Under the pieces are notes generated by a model, which saw nothing but the letters and a program-made list of their open reading frames with translations, did not search any database and had not been told where the DNA came from. Below, piece after piece: positions 14,842 to 24,393 of a stretch of 64,000 nt of DNA. The stretch is from assembly GCA_965227745.1 (NCBI GenBank), contig OZ245769.1, positions 3,906,001 through 3,970,000 on the forward strand. The letters run 5' to 3'. Origin of the DNA: GAS368 sp965227745 (GTDB lineage: Bacteria; Verrucomicrobiota; Verrucomicrobiia; Opitutales; Opitutaceae). Within the stretch, counting starts at the first letter, position 1. Every line of letters starts with the position of its first letter. The position numbers were made by a program, and so were the translations under genes.

Positions 14842-15159
14842 ACGGTAAGAAGAGACATGAAGCTTCCAGCGCGGTTCATCGGTCCGCTGGGCTGGAAATT
14901 GAAATGATTCGGAGCATGGAGGAAATTTCTACGGGAGCGGATTAGCGCGAAGCAAGTGGGCGCACCCTGGAAGCTTAGGCCAGACGTCTATTCCGACGGT
15001 TTTGAATATTTTTTAACACGCCCATGCCAAGAGCTTGCGATAAGTCGTCATGGAAATATTGATACGGGTTCACGCTTCGCGACCGATTAATCACCCTGCG
15101 ATGTTCCGCCTCGACCACGCGTCCCTCCGCCCGCCCCGGCAAATCCCCCGTATCGACCC
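14842..15159. other. 318-bp divergent spacer
   Basis: Divergent promoter region between the nucleotidyltransferase gene and the hybrid kinase gene. The middle, about 14990-15060, is comparatively AT-rich (AATATTTTTTAAC), which suits promoters, but no box is clear enough to name. GAAGCTTCCAGC and its near-inverse CTGGAAGCTT (at about 14859 and 14968) form a loose inverted pair. No gene is supported. Confidence 0.4.
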
Positions 15160-18100
15160 GTGGTTTCCGCACGTCTGGCCGTGATCGCTCCACCCCCGGC
15201 AAAATTCTCTGGTGATAACCCGCTCTCCGCCTACGCTGGCAGCGTGTCGCCCCCGCCCCCAGCCTCGAGCCTCCGTCTGCCGCTCGGCGCCGTCGGTGCT
15301 GCGCTGATTTTGCTAGGCTTGCTGTTCGTCTTCGGCGTACCGGGCGTGGCCGCGCTGCCCCGGGGTATGACGCTCATGACCGTGGCGACCGCGCTCGCGT
15401 TTGTCGTCGGCGGCCTCGGCTTTCTCTGTTGCACGTTTGCCGTGCCCCTCGGGGTGCGGATGGCCGGTCTCGTGCTCGTCGTCGCCGGGGTCGTCGGCAC
15501 CCTCCTCGGCCTCACCGGGGCCATCGACCCATTGCAAGACCCCGCCGGTCTCGCTTCGCCCGCGACGGGCCTGTCGTTTGCCCTCTTCGGCGCCGCCCTC
15601 CTCTGCATGGTGCGGGCACGCCCACGGCTCGTTACCGTGGTCTACTGCGCTTCACTGTTGTTGGCCGCTTCCGGCTTTGCCCTGCTGGAGCACGCGACCG
15701 GCATGCGCTCCACGTCCTCGTGGTGGCGCTATTCGTCGATGCCGCTCCACACCGCCGCCGGTCTTGCCGCCGCCGCGTTGACGCTCTTCGCATGGACGGT
15801 CAATGCCCTCCGCCAGGGCGAGCGCACGGTCGCGCGTTCGATCCCGTTCTTCGCCGCCGCCGGCACCACCGTGCTCGTCCTCGGCGCGATGCTCCTCGCC
15901 ACGAACGAGCACCGCCGCGAGACCAGCCAGTCCCTCATCGTCGTACTCGAGCTCAAGGCCGCCATCACGCGCTACGTCACGGCCATGAGCCGCATGGACA
16001 CCACGACGCGCAATTTCCTCCTCAGCGGCGACGAGAAGTACCTCCAGTTCGGCCAGACGTATCGCGATGAAGTACGCGCCGCCATCGAGACCCTCGCGCG
16101 CCTCGAGGAGGACAACCCCACCCAGGCCGCGCTGGTCAAAACGCTCCCCGCCCTCTCCGCCCGCAAGTTTGCCAGCAATGACGACCAGATCCGCGCCATG
16201 CGCGAGCAGGGCCAGGCCGTCGCTGTCAAAGCCCTCCTCAACGAGCCGCCCGACATCCTGAAGGGCATGCGCTCCATCAACGAAGCGCTCACCACTGACA
16301 CCGAGCGCCGCCTCGCCCGGCTGCGCACCGAGGCCGCCGCCAATGAGCAGACCGTCCGTATCGGCCTGCTCTGCGGCCTCCTCCTCACCAGCGGCCTGCT
16401 CGCCATCGCCTTCACGTCATTGAGCCGCGCCCAGATCGGCCTGCAAACTGCCAACAACGAACTCGAGAGCCGCGTGCTGGCCCTCGCCGCCAGCGAAGAG
16501 CGTTTCCGCCAGGCCTTCGAAACCGCCGGCATCGGCATTGCCCTCGTGGGCATCGATGGCCGCTGGCTCCGCGTCAATCGCACCCTCGCCGAGGCCCTCG
16601 GCTACACCGAGTCCGAGTTGCTGATGCGGACCTTTCAAGACATCACCCACAAAGACGACCTCGAGGCCGACCTCGAGCACGTGGGCGAATTGCTCGACGA
16701 CAAGCGCCGCTCCTACCAGATGGAAAAGCGGTACTATCGTCGCGACGGCCAGATCGTGTGGATGCGCCTTTCCGCCTCGCTGGTGCGCGATCTCCACGGC
16801 CACCCGTTGCACTTCGTCTCCCACCTCGAGGACATCACCGACCGCAAAAACCTCGAGGTCAGCCTCGCCGCCGCACGCGACCAGGCGCTCGAGGGCTCGC
16901 GCATGAAGTCGGAATTCCTCGCGACGATGAGCCACGAAATCCGCACGCCCATGAACGGCGTCATCGGCATGACGTCGCTCCTGCGCGACACCCCGCTCAC
17001 CGCCACGCAGGGCGAATACGTCCGTACCATCGAGTCGTCCGGCGAAGCTCTGCTCGCTATCATCAACGACATCCTCGACTACTCCAAGATCGAGGCCGGC
17101 CGCATCGAGTTGGAAGTTACGTCGTTTGATCTCCGCGAGAGCATCGAGGATGCCCTCGATCTCTTCGCCGCCAAGGCGATGGAGAAGAAACTGGAACTGC
17201 TTTACCTGATGGGCCCCGAGGTCCCCGCCGAGGTCGAGGGCGATGCCACCCGCCTCCGCCAGATCCTCGTCAACCTCGTGGGCAATGCCATCAAGTTTAC
17301 CGACAAGGGCGAGGTCATCGTCACCGTCGAGGCGGAGCCGATCAATGGCCGCACGCGGCTGCACTTCGGCATCAAGGACACCGGCATCGGCATCCCGCCC
17401 GAGGGCATGTCGCGGCTCTTCAAATCATTCTCGCAGGTCGACGCCTCCACCACCCGGCGTTTCGGCGGCACCGGCCTGGGCCTCGCGATCAGCCGCCGCC
17501 TCGCCGAGCTCATGGGTGGCACGATGTGGGCCGAGAGCACGCCCGGCGAGGGTGCTACCTTCCACTTCACCGCGATGGTCGATGCCCGCCCGCAGCTCGT
17601 GCATCACTCACTCCAGCGGTCGCATCCCGACCTCAAGGGCAAGAAGCTCCTCGTCGTCGACGACCACGAGCCCAACCGCCGCTTCGTGTGCACGCTCGCC
17701 GTCGCCTGGGGCATGACCGTGCGCGAGGCAGCCACCGCCCGCGAGGCCCTGCAACTCCTCGATCAAGATACCGCGTGCGATCTCGCCGTGCTCGACATGC
17801 ACATGCCCGAGATGGACGGCGCGCAACTCGCCGCCGAGATTCACCGCCGTCCCGCCTGCGCCCAGCTCCCGCTTCTTCTCCTCACATCGCTCGGCGAGCG
17901 CCCACGCTCCCCTGAGTTCCGGTTGTGCATGGCCAAGCCCATCCGCGCCGCGTCGCTCTTCAAGTCGATCCGCGAGTGCCTACAAGCCGAGCCCAAGCGC
18001 GCCGCGCTCCCGCCCGCGCCGCCCACCTATGACTCCACGCTGGGCCGGCGCTGCCCGCTCCGCATCCTTATCGCCGAGGACAACCCCGTGAACCAAAAGG

Positions 18101-18447
18101 TCGCCAATCTCATGCTGCGCCGCCTCGGCTACCAAGCCGTCACGGTGGCCAACGGCCTCGAGGTCCTCACCGCGCTGCAGCAGCAGGAGTTCGATTTCAT
18201 TTTGATGGATATCGAAATGCCCGAGCTCGACGGCTGCGAGGCCACGCGCCGCATCCGCGCCGCCAATGGCAACGCCACGTCCCCGTGGATCGTCGCCCTC
18301 ACCGCCGGCGTCATGCAGCACGACCGCGAGCGCGTCTTCGCCGCCGGCCTCAACGATTACCTGGCGAAACCCGTCCACTCCGACGCCCTCTCCGCCGCCC
18401 TCGTCAAAGGCTACGTCGCCCTGAATCTCGGCAAAGAGACCACATAA
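15160..18447 (+). CDS. Hybrid histidine kinase: TM, CHASE3-like, PAS, HisKA, HATPase, two receivers
   Basis: A 1,095-residue hybrid sensor kinase. About residues 40-220 form several membrane helices. A periplasmic CHASE3-like helical domain follows (about 265-400, with TTRNFLLSGDEKYL), then another membrane helix, and a PAS domain from about 445 to 565 ending in ITDRKNLE. The HisKA box MSHEIRTPMNGVIGM has its phosphoacceptor histidine at residue 592. The ATPase boxes are NLVGNAIKFTDKG, KDTGIGI and GGTGLGLAI. Two receivers carry phosphoacceptor aspartates at residues 879 (LDMHMPEMDG) and 1017 (MDIEMPELDG). No HPt domain is present, so phosphotransfer must use a separate protein. The start is uncertain: GTG at 15160, or a GTG seven codons later. 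The target is unknown. Confidence 0.9.
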   Translation: MVSARLAVIAPPPAKFSGDNPLSAYAGSVSPPPPASSLRLPLGAVGAALILLGLLFVFGVPGVAALPRGMTLMTVATALAFVVGGLGFLCCTFAVPLGVRMAGLVLVVAGVVGTLLGLTGAIDPLQDPAGLASPATGLSFALFGAALLCMVRARPRLVTVVYCASLLLAASGFALLEHATGMRSTSSWWRYSSMPLHTAAGLAAAALTLFAWTVNALRQGERTVARSIPFFAAAGTTVLVLGAMLLATNEHRRETSQSLIVVLELKAAITRYVTAMSRMDTTTRNFLLSGDEKYLQFGQTYRDEVRAAIETLARLEEDNPTQAALVKTLPALSARKFASNDDQIRAMREQGQAVAVKALLNEPPDILKGMRSINEALTTDTERRLARLRTEAAANEQTVRIGLLCGLLLTSGLLAIAFTSLSRAQIGLQTANNELESRVLALAASEERFRQAFETAGIGIALVGIDGRWLRVNRTLAEALGYTESELLMRTFQDITHKDDLEADLEHVGELLDDKRRSYQMEKRYYRRDGQIVWMRLSASLVRDLHGHPLHFVSHLEDITDRKNLEVSLAAARDQALEGSRMKSEFLATMSHEIRTPMNGVIGMTSLLRDTPLTATQGEYVRTIESSGEALLAIINDILDYSKIEAGRIELEVTSFDLRESIEDALDLFAAKAMEKKLELLYLMGPEVPAEVEGDATRLRQILVNLVGNAIKFTDKGEVIVTVEAEPINGRTRLHFGIKDTGIGIPPEGMSRLFKSFSQVDASTTRRFGGTGLGLAISRRLAELMGGTMWAESTPGEGATFHFTAMVDARPQLVHHSLQRSHPDLKGKKLLVVDDHEPNRRFVCTLAVAWGMTVREAATAREALQLLDQDTACDLAVLDMHMPEMDGAQLAAEIHRRPACAQLPLLLLTSLGERPRSPEFRLCMAKPIRAASLFKSIRECLQAEPKRAALPPAPPTYDSTLGRRCPLRILIAEDNPVNQKVANLMLRRLGYQAVTVANGLEVLTALQQQEFDFILMDIEMPELDGCEATRRIRAANGNATSPWIVALTAGVMQHDRERVFAAGLNDYLAKPVHSDALSAALVKGYVALNLGKETT

Positions 18448-18480
18448 CATAGTCGCTCGTCAGCGGGTCCCCTTCATTCT

Positions 18481-18533
18481 CTTTCATCTTTATCTTTCGT
18501 CAGGAAGGACCGAGAGAAAGATTAAGATGAAAG
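18481..18533. terminator. 18-bp inverted repeat between convergent genes
   Basis: Positions 18481-18498 (CTTTCATCTTTATCTTTC) pair with 18516-18533 with one mismatch around a 17-base loop. It lies between the hybrid kinase gene and the convergent gene at 18596. The AT-rich stem is unlike a normal terminator but placement suits a two-way transcript end. Confidence 0.5.
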
Positions 18534-18595
18534 ATCGAAAAGCGATCTTCGAGCAGGTGGCAGCGGCGGCCGACCGCCTTCACGCAGCCCCACGC

Positions 18596-19840
18596 CTACC
18601 GCCCACCCAACGCCTTCATCCACTGCCCGCCATACTGCTTATACCCCTCCAACCCCCTCGCCCCAATCGCGCCTGATATCTTCTGATTCGCCTCCGTCGC
18701 CAGCGCGCCCAACTTCGCCGCCCGCTCATCCGCCGACAACCCTGCGTCCCCGCGCACTGCCGCCGCCCGCGCCTCAACATCGCGCTGCACCGCCACCACC
18801 TGCGCCGCCGCCGACAACGGCAAATCCAATCTCAGCACCAAATTATTCAGCGGCCGATACTCCGGCACCGACGCCTGCTGGTATTCCGCATACCGCTCCG
18901 GCCCGAGCATCGTCTTGATCTGCGCTTGCATTTGCTCCTGCGCCGTCGCGCGCGCCTGGAAATCTTCCGGTTTCATGGACGTCGTCGACTGCGCCGCGCT
19001 CGCTGGAAACTTCGCCTCGAAAGCCTGGTACAGCGCAAACAGCCCGCGATACTCCGCCTCCGTCGAATTGAGTCCCGTCAAATCCGAGCGCAGGCGATTC
19101 GCGGTCATACTATTGCGATAGTCATACTCCAGCAGTTCGCCGGGCGTGAGCGCCTTCGCGATCTCTGCGTGCTGCCGTTGCAGGAGGGCCGCGATTTTCT
19201 CGATGTCCGCGGGCGTCGGAGCGGGCCGCCCATCACTGTAAATTTGTTGCAGCTCTTTGCCAAAGCCCTGCTGGATCGCGTTAATTTTGGAAACCGTTTC
19301 CGCCGTCAGTGAGCCAAATCGCCGCCGCTGCATGACGAGCGCCTCGTCCGTGGTGAAATCAGAGTCTTCATTGCTGCCAAAAAGCCGGACCATCGTCTCT
19401 TCCCGTTCGCGCTCCAGCTTCTCAAGTTCCGCCGTGGTCTTCGCATCGACCTTCGGCGCCGTCTCGTTTTTCCAATACGGCCGGTCATTGCCATCGAGCG
19501 TCAGCTCCTCGCGCCGCAACTCGAAGCGCTGGTTCACGATCACTCGCACCAAGCTCGGTGGAAATCCCGCCGCCCGCAGCCGCGCCACCAGCGATGAAAT
19601 ATCCTCCGTCGCCAGTCGCGCCCACCGTTTGTCCGCGGCGACCCCACTGGGCGCTGCAGCGGCTTTAACCGCCGCGCCACTCGCCGTCGTCGATGACGTC
19701 GACGCTTTCGCCACCGGTGCATCTGCCCCCGTTTTCACTTCAGACCCCGCGACGGAATCATCCGATGTAAACGCATACGCCGTGAGCAACGCGACATTCG
19801 CGATCAGCGAGCCAGTGAGGAGGAGAGAGGTGGGTTTCAT
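18596..19840 (-). CDS. Membrane-anchored protein of unknown function, paralogue 1
   Basis: A 414-residue protein with one N-terminal hydrophobic segment (SLLLTGSLIANVALLTAYAF), probably a signal anchor or signal peptide, then an alanine/threonine-rich linker and a charged, helical body. Text shared with the next gene upstream includes a W-x-x-LA element near residue 72, RLRAAGFP, ALTPGELLEYDYRNSMTA and STEAEYRGLFALYQAF; in both proteins an LTP-E-(L/Q)L block is followed by TA-(N/K)R-(L/V)R and then SEAEY or TEAEY. The two genes lie 21 bases apart on the same strand and are tandem duplicates in one likely operon. I do not recognise an enzymatic motif. Such helical anchored proteins are frequent in Verrucomicrobiota; the role is unknown. 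Confidence 0.8.
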   Translation of the reverse strand: MKPTSLLLTGSLIANVALLTAYAFTSDDSVAGSEVKTGADAPVAKASTSSTTASGAAVKAAAAPSGVAADKRWARLATEDISSLVARLRAAGFPPSLVRVIVNQRFELRREELTLDGNDRPYWKNETAPKVDAKTTAELEKLEREREETMVRLFGSNEDSDFTTDEALVMQRRRFGSLTAETVSKINAIQQGFGKELQQIYSDGRPAPTPADIEKIAALLQRQHAEIAKALTPGELLEYDYRNSMTANRLRSDLTGLNSTEAEYRGLFALYQAFEAKFPASAAQSTTSMKPEDFQARATAQEQMQAQIKTMLGPERYAEYQQASVPEYRPLNNLVLRLDLPLSAAAQVVAVQRDVEARAAAVRGDAGLSADERAAKLGALATEANQKISGAIGARGLEGYKQYGGQWMKALGGR

Positions 19841-19861
19841 CGTATTCGTTGACCTCGTCGT

Positions 19862-21109
19862 TCACCGTTTCGGCGCCACCACCGGTCGCGCGCGCTGCTC
19901 CAGGTTCGTGAGCCACGTCGCCCCACTTTGTTTGTAAGCAGCCACACCCGCCGCGCCCAGCGTCGTCGAGAGCTTCCCCGACACCTCCTGCGCCAGCGAG
20001 GCAAACTGCGCGCTCTTGTCCTCGGGCGAAAGCGAGCGGTTGGCGGCGATCGCCGCGACGCGCGCCGTGGCGTCTTTTTGTGTCGCGATCACCTGCGCGG
20101 TCGCCGTCGCCGGCAGCGCCAGCCGCGTGACTAAGTCGTTCGTAGTCGCGTAAGCCGGATCGGTCTTGAGTTGATACTCCGCGAACCGCTCCGGCGTGAG
20201 CACCGCGCGTACTTGGTCGTCCGTCGAGGCCGCCATCGCCTTGCGCTGCTTCCGCTCTTCCTGCGTGAGATTCTGCACGCGCCCATTTCCAAACTGCGCG
20301 TCCACCGCCTGTTGAATTTTATAGATCGCCAGATACTCGGCCTCCGAGGGATCAAACGCCGCGAGCAAATTTCTCACCCGCTTCGCGGTGGGCCCCGTCC
20401 GCGCATCCATCGCCAGTTGCTCCTCGGGCGTAAGGAGTTTCGCGATATCGCGCGTCCGCTCGTTCTCGAGAAAAGCCAGCTTCTCCCGATCCTCCGGCAA
20501 GATGATATCGCGGCTCTGCGCACGGATTTCCGCCATCAGGTCGGCGTAGTCGAAGGTGATGCGCCGCAGTTGGGCGATCTTCTCCGGCGACATGTCGCCG
20601 TAGCGCTGCTGCGCCCAGGCACGGTCGTACTCGGATTGATATGTTTCCACGCCCACCAGACTATTGAGCAGGTCGCGCTCTTCGTTGCGCAGCTTGCGGC
20701 TCATCTCCGCGATCTTCGGATCCGCGAGCAACGACTCGGTCGGCAGCCCGCGCCACCACGGCTTCGTCGCCATGGCGTCGACGATCGCCTTGTGCCGGTC
20801 GGCAAAGTGTTCGCGCACCAGGGCCGTCATGATCGCCCGCAAATACCGCTGCGAAATCCCGCCCGCCCGCAGCCGCGCCGCGACCTCCTTTAGATCACCC
20901 GCCGCGAGGCTCGACCACTTTTCGTATTCCGCGCCGTCGTCTCCCGCCACCGCCGATTTCGATTTTTCCCGGCCTGTCACCGTCGCCTCCGTCGTCCGAG
21001 TCGAATCTGCGGCGTGCTCGGCGCGAGTTTTCGCCCGAGCCAGGAACATCGCCACGAGCGCCGCATTGGCGATCAGCGAGGCCGCGAGAAAAACGTGAAA
21101 TCGTTTCAT
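19862..21109 (-). CDS. Membrane-anchored protein of unknown function, paralogue 2
   Basis: A 415-residue protein starting MKRFHVFLAASLIANAALVAM, a hydrophobic anchor like that of its neighbour. The body is rich in Glu, Arg, Ala and Gln, with shared landmarks WSSLAAGDLKEVAARLRAGG, LLTPEEQLAMDARTGPTAKR, FDPSEAEYLAIYKIQQAVDA and a late ERFAEYQLKTDP that matches ERYAEYQQASVP in the paralogue. A longer frame starting at 21148 is rejected because the anchor begins at the ATG at 21109. It is the upstream member of the pair, so a promoter should lie in 21110-21336, shared with the divergent LacI-type gene. Function unknown; a periplasmic helical scaffold is only a guess. Confidence 0.8.
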   Translation of the reverse strand: MKRFHVFLAASLIANAALVAMFLARAKTRAEHAADSTRTTEATVTGREKSKSAVAGDDGAEYEKWSSLAAGDLKEVAARLRAGGISQRYLRAIMTALVREHFADRHKAIVDAMATKPWWRGLPTESLLADPKIAEMSRKLRNEERDLLNSLVGVETYQSEYDRAWAQQRYGDMSPEKIAQLRRITFDYADLMAEIRAQSRDIILPEDREKLAFLENERTRDIAKLLTPEEQLAMDARTGPTAKRVRNLLAAFDPSEAEYLAIYKIQQAVDAQFGNGRVQNLTQEERKQRKAMAASTDDQVRAVLTPERFAEYQLKTDPAYATTNDLVTRLALPATATAQVIATQKDATARVAAIAANRSLSPEDKSAQFASLAQEVSGKLSTTLGAAGVAAYKQSGATWLTNLEQRARPVVAPKR

Positions 21110-21336
21110 GGGGTTTAGATAGCCTGTCGCCGTTACCCGGCGGGACACACTATAGAGGGGTAATGCCTACAACTATATCCCGCCCCCCATCCGCGCCAAT
21201 ATGTTTCTGCGCGGCACCCAACCTCGGCACACTTTTCGTCCAGCGGACGCAACTGCAAGGAGTCCATCTCCCTGACTAGTCGCATTGTTGACCATCGGGC
21301 TCGACACGAGGGCTCCGGTGGCGCTGCAATCGTCCT

Positions 21337-22374
21337 GTGTCCCGCCCAGCCACCTTGCAGGACGTCGCCGATCGCGCGTCCGTCCATCGCTCCACCGTCG
21401 CGCTCGCGCTGCGTGATCACCCGCGCATTCCCGCCGCCACGCGCGAGCGCATCAAAACCATCGCCACCGCGCTCGGCTATCGGGTCAATCCGTTCGTCGC
21501 CGCGCTCATGCAGTCGCGCCGCAGCGGCCAGGCCGTACGCCACGCCACGCTGGCCTTTATCACAAATTATCCCACGCGCTACGGCTGGCGCCCGCCGCAT
21601 CACGACCGGCCCGATTTTTTCCCTGGCGCGGTGGAGCGCGCGCGTTCGCTCGGTTATCAACTCGAGCACTTCTGGCTCGCCGAGCCGGGCATGACGCCCG
21701 CCCGCCTGAGCGATATCCTCGTCGCCCGCGGCGTGCACGGTGTCGTCATCGGCCGCATGCCGCCGGGCCAGCACGAACTCGATTTTTTGTGGGAGCGTTT
21801 CTCCTGCGTCGCCCTCGGCCTGACACTCCGCACGCCGCGTTTGCATCACATCACGGAAAACCACTTCGACACCGTGTGGCAGGCCATGCAGCACTGCCTT
21901 GACCGCGGCTATAAACGCGTGGGCTTCGCCTTCTCCGATGCCAACGATAGCCCGCGTGTCGGCGACCGCTGGGTGGGCGCGTACCTCTTGCAACAATTGA
22001 AATACCCCGCCCGCGACCGCCTGCGCCTCTGCCCCGGCGCGCCGCCCGAAGCCGCGACCTTTCTTGAATGGTTTCGCCGCGAGCGACCCGACGCGCTCTT
22101 AATTTCTCGCGCCCCACCTGCCGTCGAATGGCTGCGCTCCATCGGCGTGCGCGTGCCGCGCGATGTGGGCATCGTCGAATTGCAGAACCGTCCCGCCAGC
22201 GATCACGCCGGCCTCTACTACGACGCCGCCAAGATCGGCGCACTCGCGGTGGAAATGCTCGTCGGCCTGATGCATCGCAACGAAACCGGCGTGCCCGCGG
22301 ACCAACACGAGGTAATGATCACCGGCGAATGGCGTGAGGGCACCACACTGCCGAGGCGGAGCAGCGCAGTGTAA
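21337..22374 (+). CDS. LacI-family transcriptional regulator
   Basis: A 345-residue regulator with an N-terminal LacI-type helix-turn-helix (residues 5-50: ATLQDVADRASVHRSTVALA, then LRDHPRIPAATRERI) followed by the hinge RVNPFVAALM and a periplasmic-binding-protein-like effector domain. Such proteins bind palindromic operators and usually respond to sugars. The start is a GTG (GTGTCCCGCCC), common for this family in Opitutaceae. The hinge lacks the usual leucine-alanine pair of LacI and reads NPFVAALMQSRR, a form seen in verrucomicrobial members. It lies 30 bases from the convergent TMTC-like gene and about 5.7 kb from the TonB/lyase divergent promoter, where LacI-like boxes are present. Confidence 0.9.
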   Translation: MSRPATLQDVADRASVHRSTVALALRDHPRIPAATRERIKTIATALGYRVNPFVAALMQSRRSGQAVRHATLAFITNYPTRYGWRPPHHDRPDFFPGAVERARSLGYQLEHFWLAEPGMTPARLSDILVARGVHGVVIGRMPPGQHELDFLWERFSCVALGLTLRTPRLHHITENHFDTVWQAMQHCLDRGYKRVGFAFSDANDSPRVGDRWVGAYLLQQLKYPARDRLRLCPGAPPEAATFLEWFRRERPDALLISRAPPAVEWLRSIGVRVPRDVGIVELQNRPASDHAGLYYDAAKIGALAVEMLVGLMHRNETGVPADQHEVMITGEWREGTTLPRRSSAV

Positions 22375-22404
22375 CGAGGGGACGCGGACCGAAGAGGGCA
22401 CCGC

Positions 22405-24327
22405 CTATTTCGCGCGACTGAGCTGGGCGAGCATCTCTCGCGCCCCGGCGTGATTCGGATCGAGGCTGAGCGTCGTCTCGAATTCATTCGCCGCCTCGCG
22501 ATATCGGCCCAGCGATAGGAGCACGCGACCAAACGCATCGTGAAACGCCGCATTGTCCGGCTGCAGCTCGATGGCTCGTTCTATGTGGGCCACGGCTTCG
22601 CGCATGTCGCCTTTTCGCGCCAGCGTCAGGCCCCATTTGATCTCGGCGTCGGCGAGGTTGGGCTGCAAGCGCAGCGCCTGCTCAAACTGCGCCAGCGCTT
22701 CTGCGGTGCGCCCGTTGTTGGCGAAAGCCCACCCGAGATTTACCCGCGCCAGCGCGAGCTGCGGGTCGAGCGCCACGGCTCGTTCAAACGCCGCGATTCC
22801 TTCGCTGGCGCGGTCGAGGATCATGAGCGCGGCGCCGAGGGAATTATGCGCGGCGGCGAAGCGCGGCTGGAGCCGCACCGCCTGCTCGAGCAACGGCAAC
22901 GCTTCGCGCGAGCGACCGAGGCGATTCAACGTATTGCCGAGGCTGTTGAGGGTTTCGGGAAAGTCCGGCTTCAGCTCGAGCGCGCGCTGGAGATGCGGCA
23001 AACTTTCCGCCGTCTGTCCCGCTTCATCCAACGCGGTGCCGAGATTGAGGTGGGCGACCCAGCTCGCGGGATTGCGCGCGAGCGAGGCTTCATAGAGCGT
23101 GATCACGTCGCGATACGTCCGGCTCTGCTGCCAGGTCAGCGTGCCAAGGAGCAGGAGTAGGCCCGCTGCCGCAGCCAGGCCTCTCCCGCGCGGCCAGTGC
23201 CAGCGCGCCGCCCCGCGCGTCGCGGCCGCCGCGAGAAATGCGATCATCCCGAGGCTCGCGAGATACTGAAAGTGGTCCGCCACGTACGAGAAGATGAACG
23301 GATAGACGTTCACAAAGCCGAGCACCGGGAAGAGAGTGCCGCCGAAGAGCAAGGCCGCCGCCAGTGGCCCGCGCTCGCGCCGGCTCCACCACCCGAGAAT
23401 CCCGAGTAGCAGCAGAGCCGCGCCGGGAAAGATCCACTGCCCCAGGTTCATGAGGTCGATCGTCCAGCGGGGATAAAAGAACGCCAGGTCAACCGGCCAA
23501 AGTAGTTTGCCGAGGTAAAACCATACCACGCGGCCGGCGAGCAGGCCGCGCTCCACCATCCCGAGCGCGAAGCCCTCGCCGCTGGCACCGATGTGCGTGG
23601 ATTCAAACCACGCCGTGCCCACCCCAGCCACCACCCCAAGGGCGAACCACGGCAACAGGGGGCGGACATCATCGCGCCACGAGAGCCGCCCGCGCCGCCA
23701 CCACGCCACGACGAGCAGCGCCGCCGGCAGCGTCGCCGTGACGGTCTTCGTCAGCAGCGCGGCCACAAACCACAGGCTAGCGATCACATAACGTCGCGGT
23801 CTCCGGTCCTCCTCGAATCGCAGCCAAGCCAGCGCCGCCGCCAGATAAAACACCGTCGAGAGCGCGTTCTTCTGCTCCGAAATCCATGCGACGGATTCGA
23901 CGCAGACCGGATGGAGCGCAAAGATCAGCGCCGCCAGCAGCGCGCCCGGCACCGCCAAACGCCGGAGCAGCGCGCATAGCAGGCACGCCGATGTCGCGTG
24001 CCAGAGCACGTTGATGAGGTGGTAGCCGAGCGTGGCATCGCCCCAAATCTTATGCTCGACCCAAAATGCGGTGTGCAGGAGCGGGTAGTACTGCTGCGTC
24101 GCCCCCACTTCGCCCCAGATGCGCAGCAGGCCCGACCACGACTGCAGGCTGGGATTCGTCACGTGCCCCGCATCGTCCCATAAAAATTCCCCGGTCAGCG
24201 CGGGGTAGTATGCGACCACCGTGACCGCCAAAATGAGCGCAAACACCCTGCCCAGCGGCCAGCCGCCGGCGCGAGCTGCGTCCGTGGAATCCGGACGGGG
24301 CGAAGTCGGGGGTTTCGGTGGCTTCAT
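22405..24327 (-). CDS. TMTC-like GT-C membrane protein with six TPRs
   Basis: A 640-residue protein. The N-terminal two thirds contain about ten hydrophobic helices. After the first helix comes YYPALTGEFLWDDAGHVTNP, whose adjacent aspartates match the acidic loop of GT-C glycosyltransferases. ALHPVCVESVAWISEQKN is a second landmark of the TMTC/O-mannosyltransferase-like group. The C-terminal 200 residues are six complete 34-residue TPR units and a partial seventh. GT-C enzymes use polyprenyl-linked sugars at the membrane; here the TPR part would face acceptor or partner proteins. The acceptor is unknown; exported proteins encoded nearby are possible substrates by inference only. Confidence 0.78.
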   Translation of the reverse strand: MKPPKPPTSPRPDSTDAARAGGWPLGRVFALILAVTVVAYYPALTGEFLWDDAGHVTNPSLQSWSGLLRIWGEVGATQQYYPLLHTAFWVEHKIWGDATLGYHLINVLWHATSACLLCALLRRLAVPGALLAALIFALHPVCVESVAWISEQKNALSTVFYLAAALAWLRFEEDRRPRRYVIASLWFVAALLTKTVTATLPAALLVVAWWRRGRLSWRDDVRPLLPWFALGVVAGVGTAWFESTHIGASGEGFALGMVERGLLAGRVVWFYLGKLLWPVDLAFFYPRWTIDLMNLGQWIFPGAALLLLGILGWWSRRERGPLAAALLFGGTLFPVLGFVNVYPFIFSYVADHFQYLASLGMIAFLAAAATRGAARWHWPRGRGLAAAAGLLLLLGTLTWQQSRTYRDVITLYEASLARNPASWVAHLNLGTALDEAGQTAESLPHLQRALELKPDFPETLNSLGNTLNRLGRSREALPLLEQAVRLQPRFAAAHNSLGAALMILDRASEGIAAFERAVALDPQLALARVNLGWAFANNGRTAEALAQFEQALRLQPNLADAEIKWGLTLARKGDMREAVAHIERAIELQPDNAAFHDAFGRVLLSLGRYREAANEFETTLSLDPNHAGAREMLAQLSRAK

Positions 24328-24393
24328 CGCGACGAATCAATAAACCGGCCGCGCGATTTTCGAGCAAGCCATCGCATCAGGAAGCGCAAGGAA

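Noticed and set aside
14975..15202. 75-codon minus-strand frame in the divergent spacer
   Set aside because: It overlaps the start of the hybrid kinase gene, has no start signal or recognisable domain, and looks incidental.
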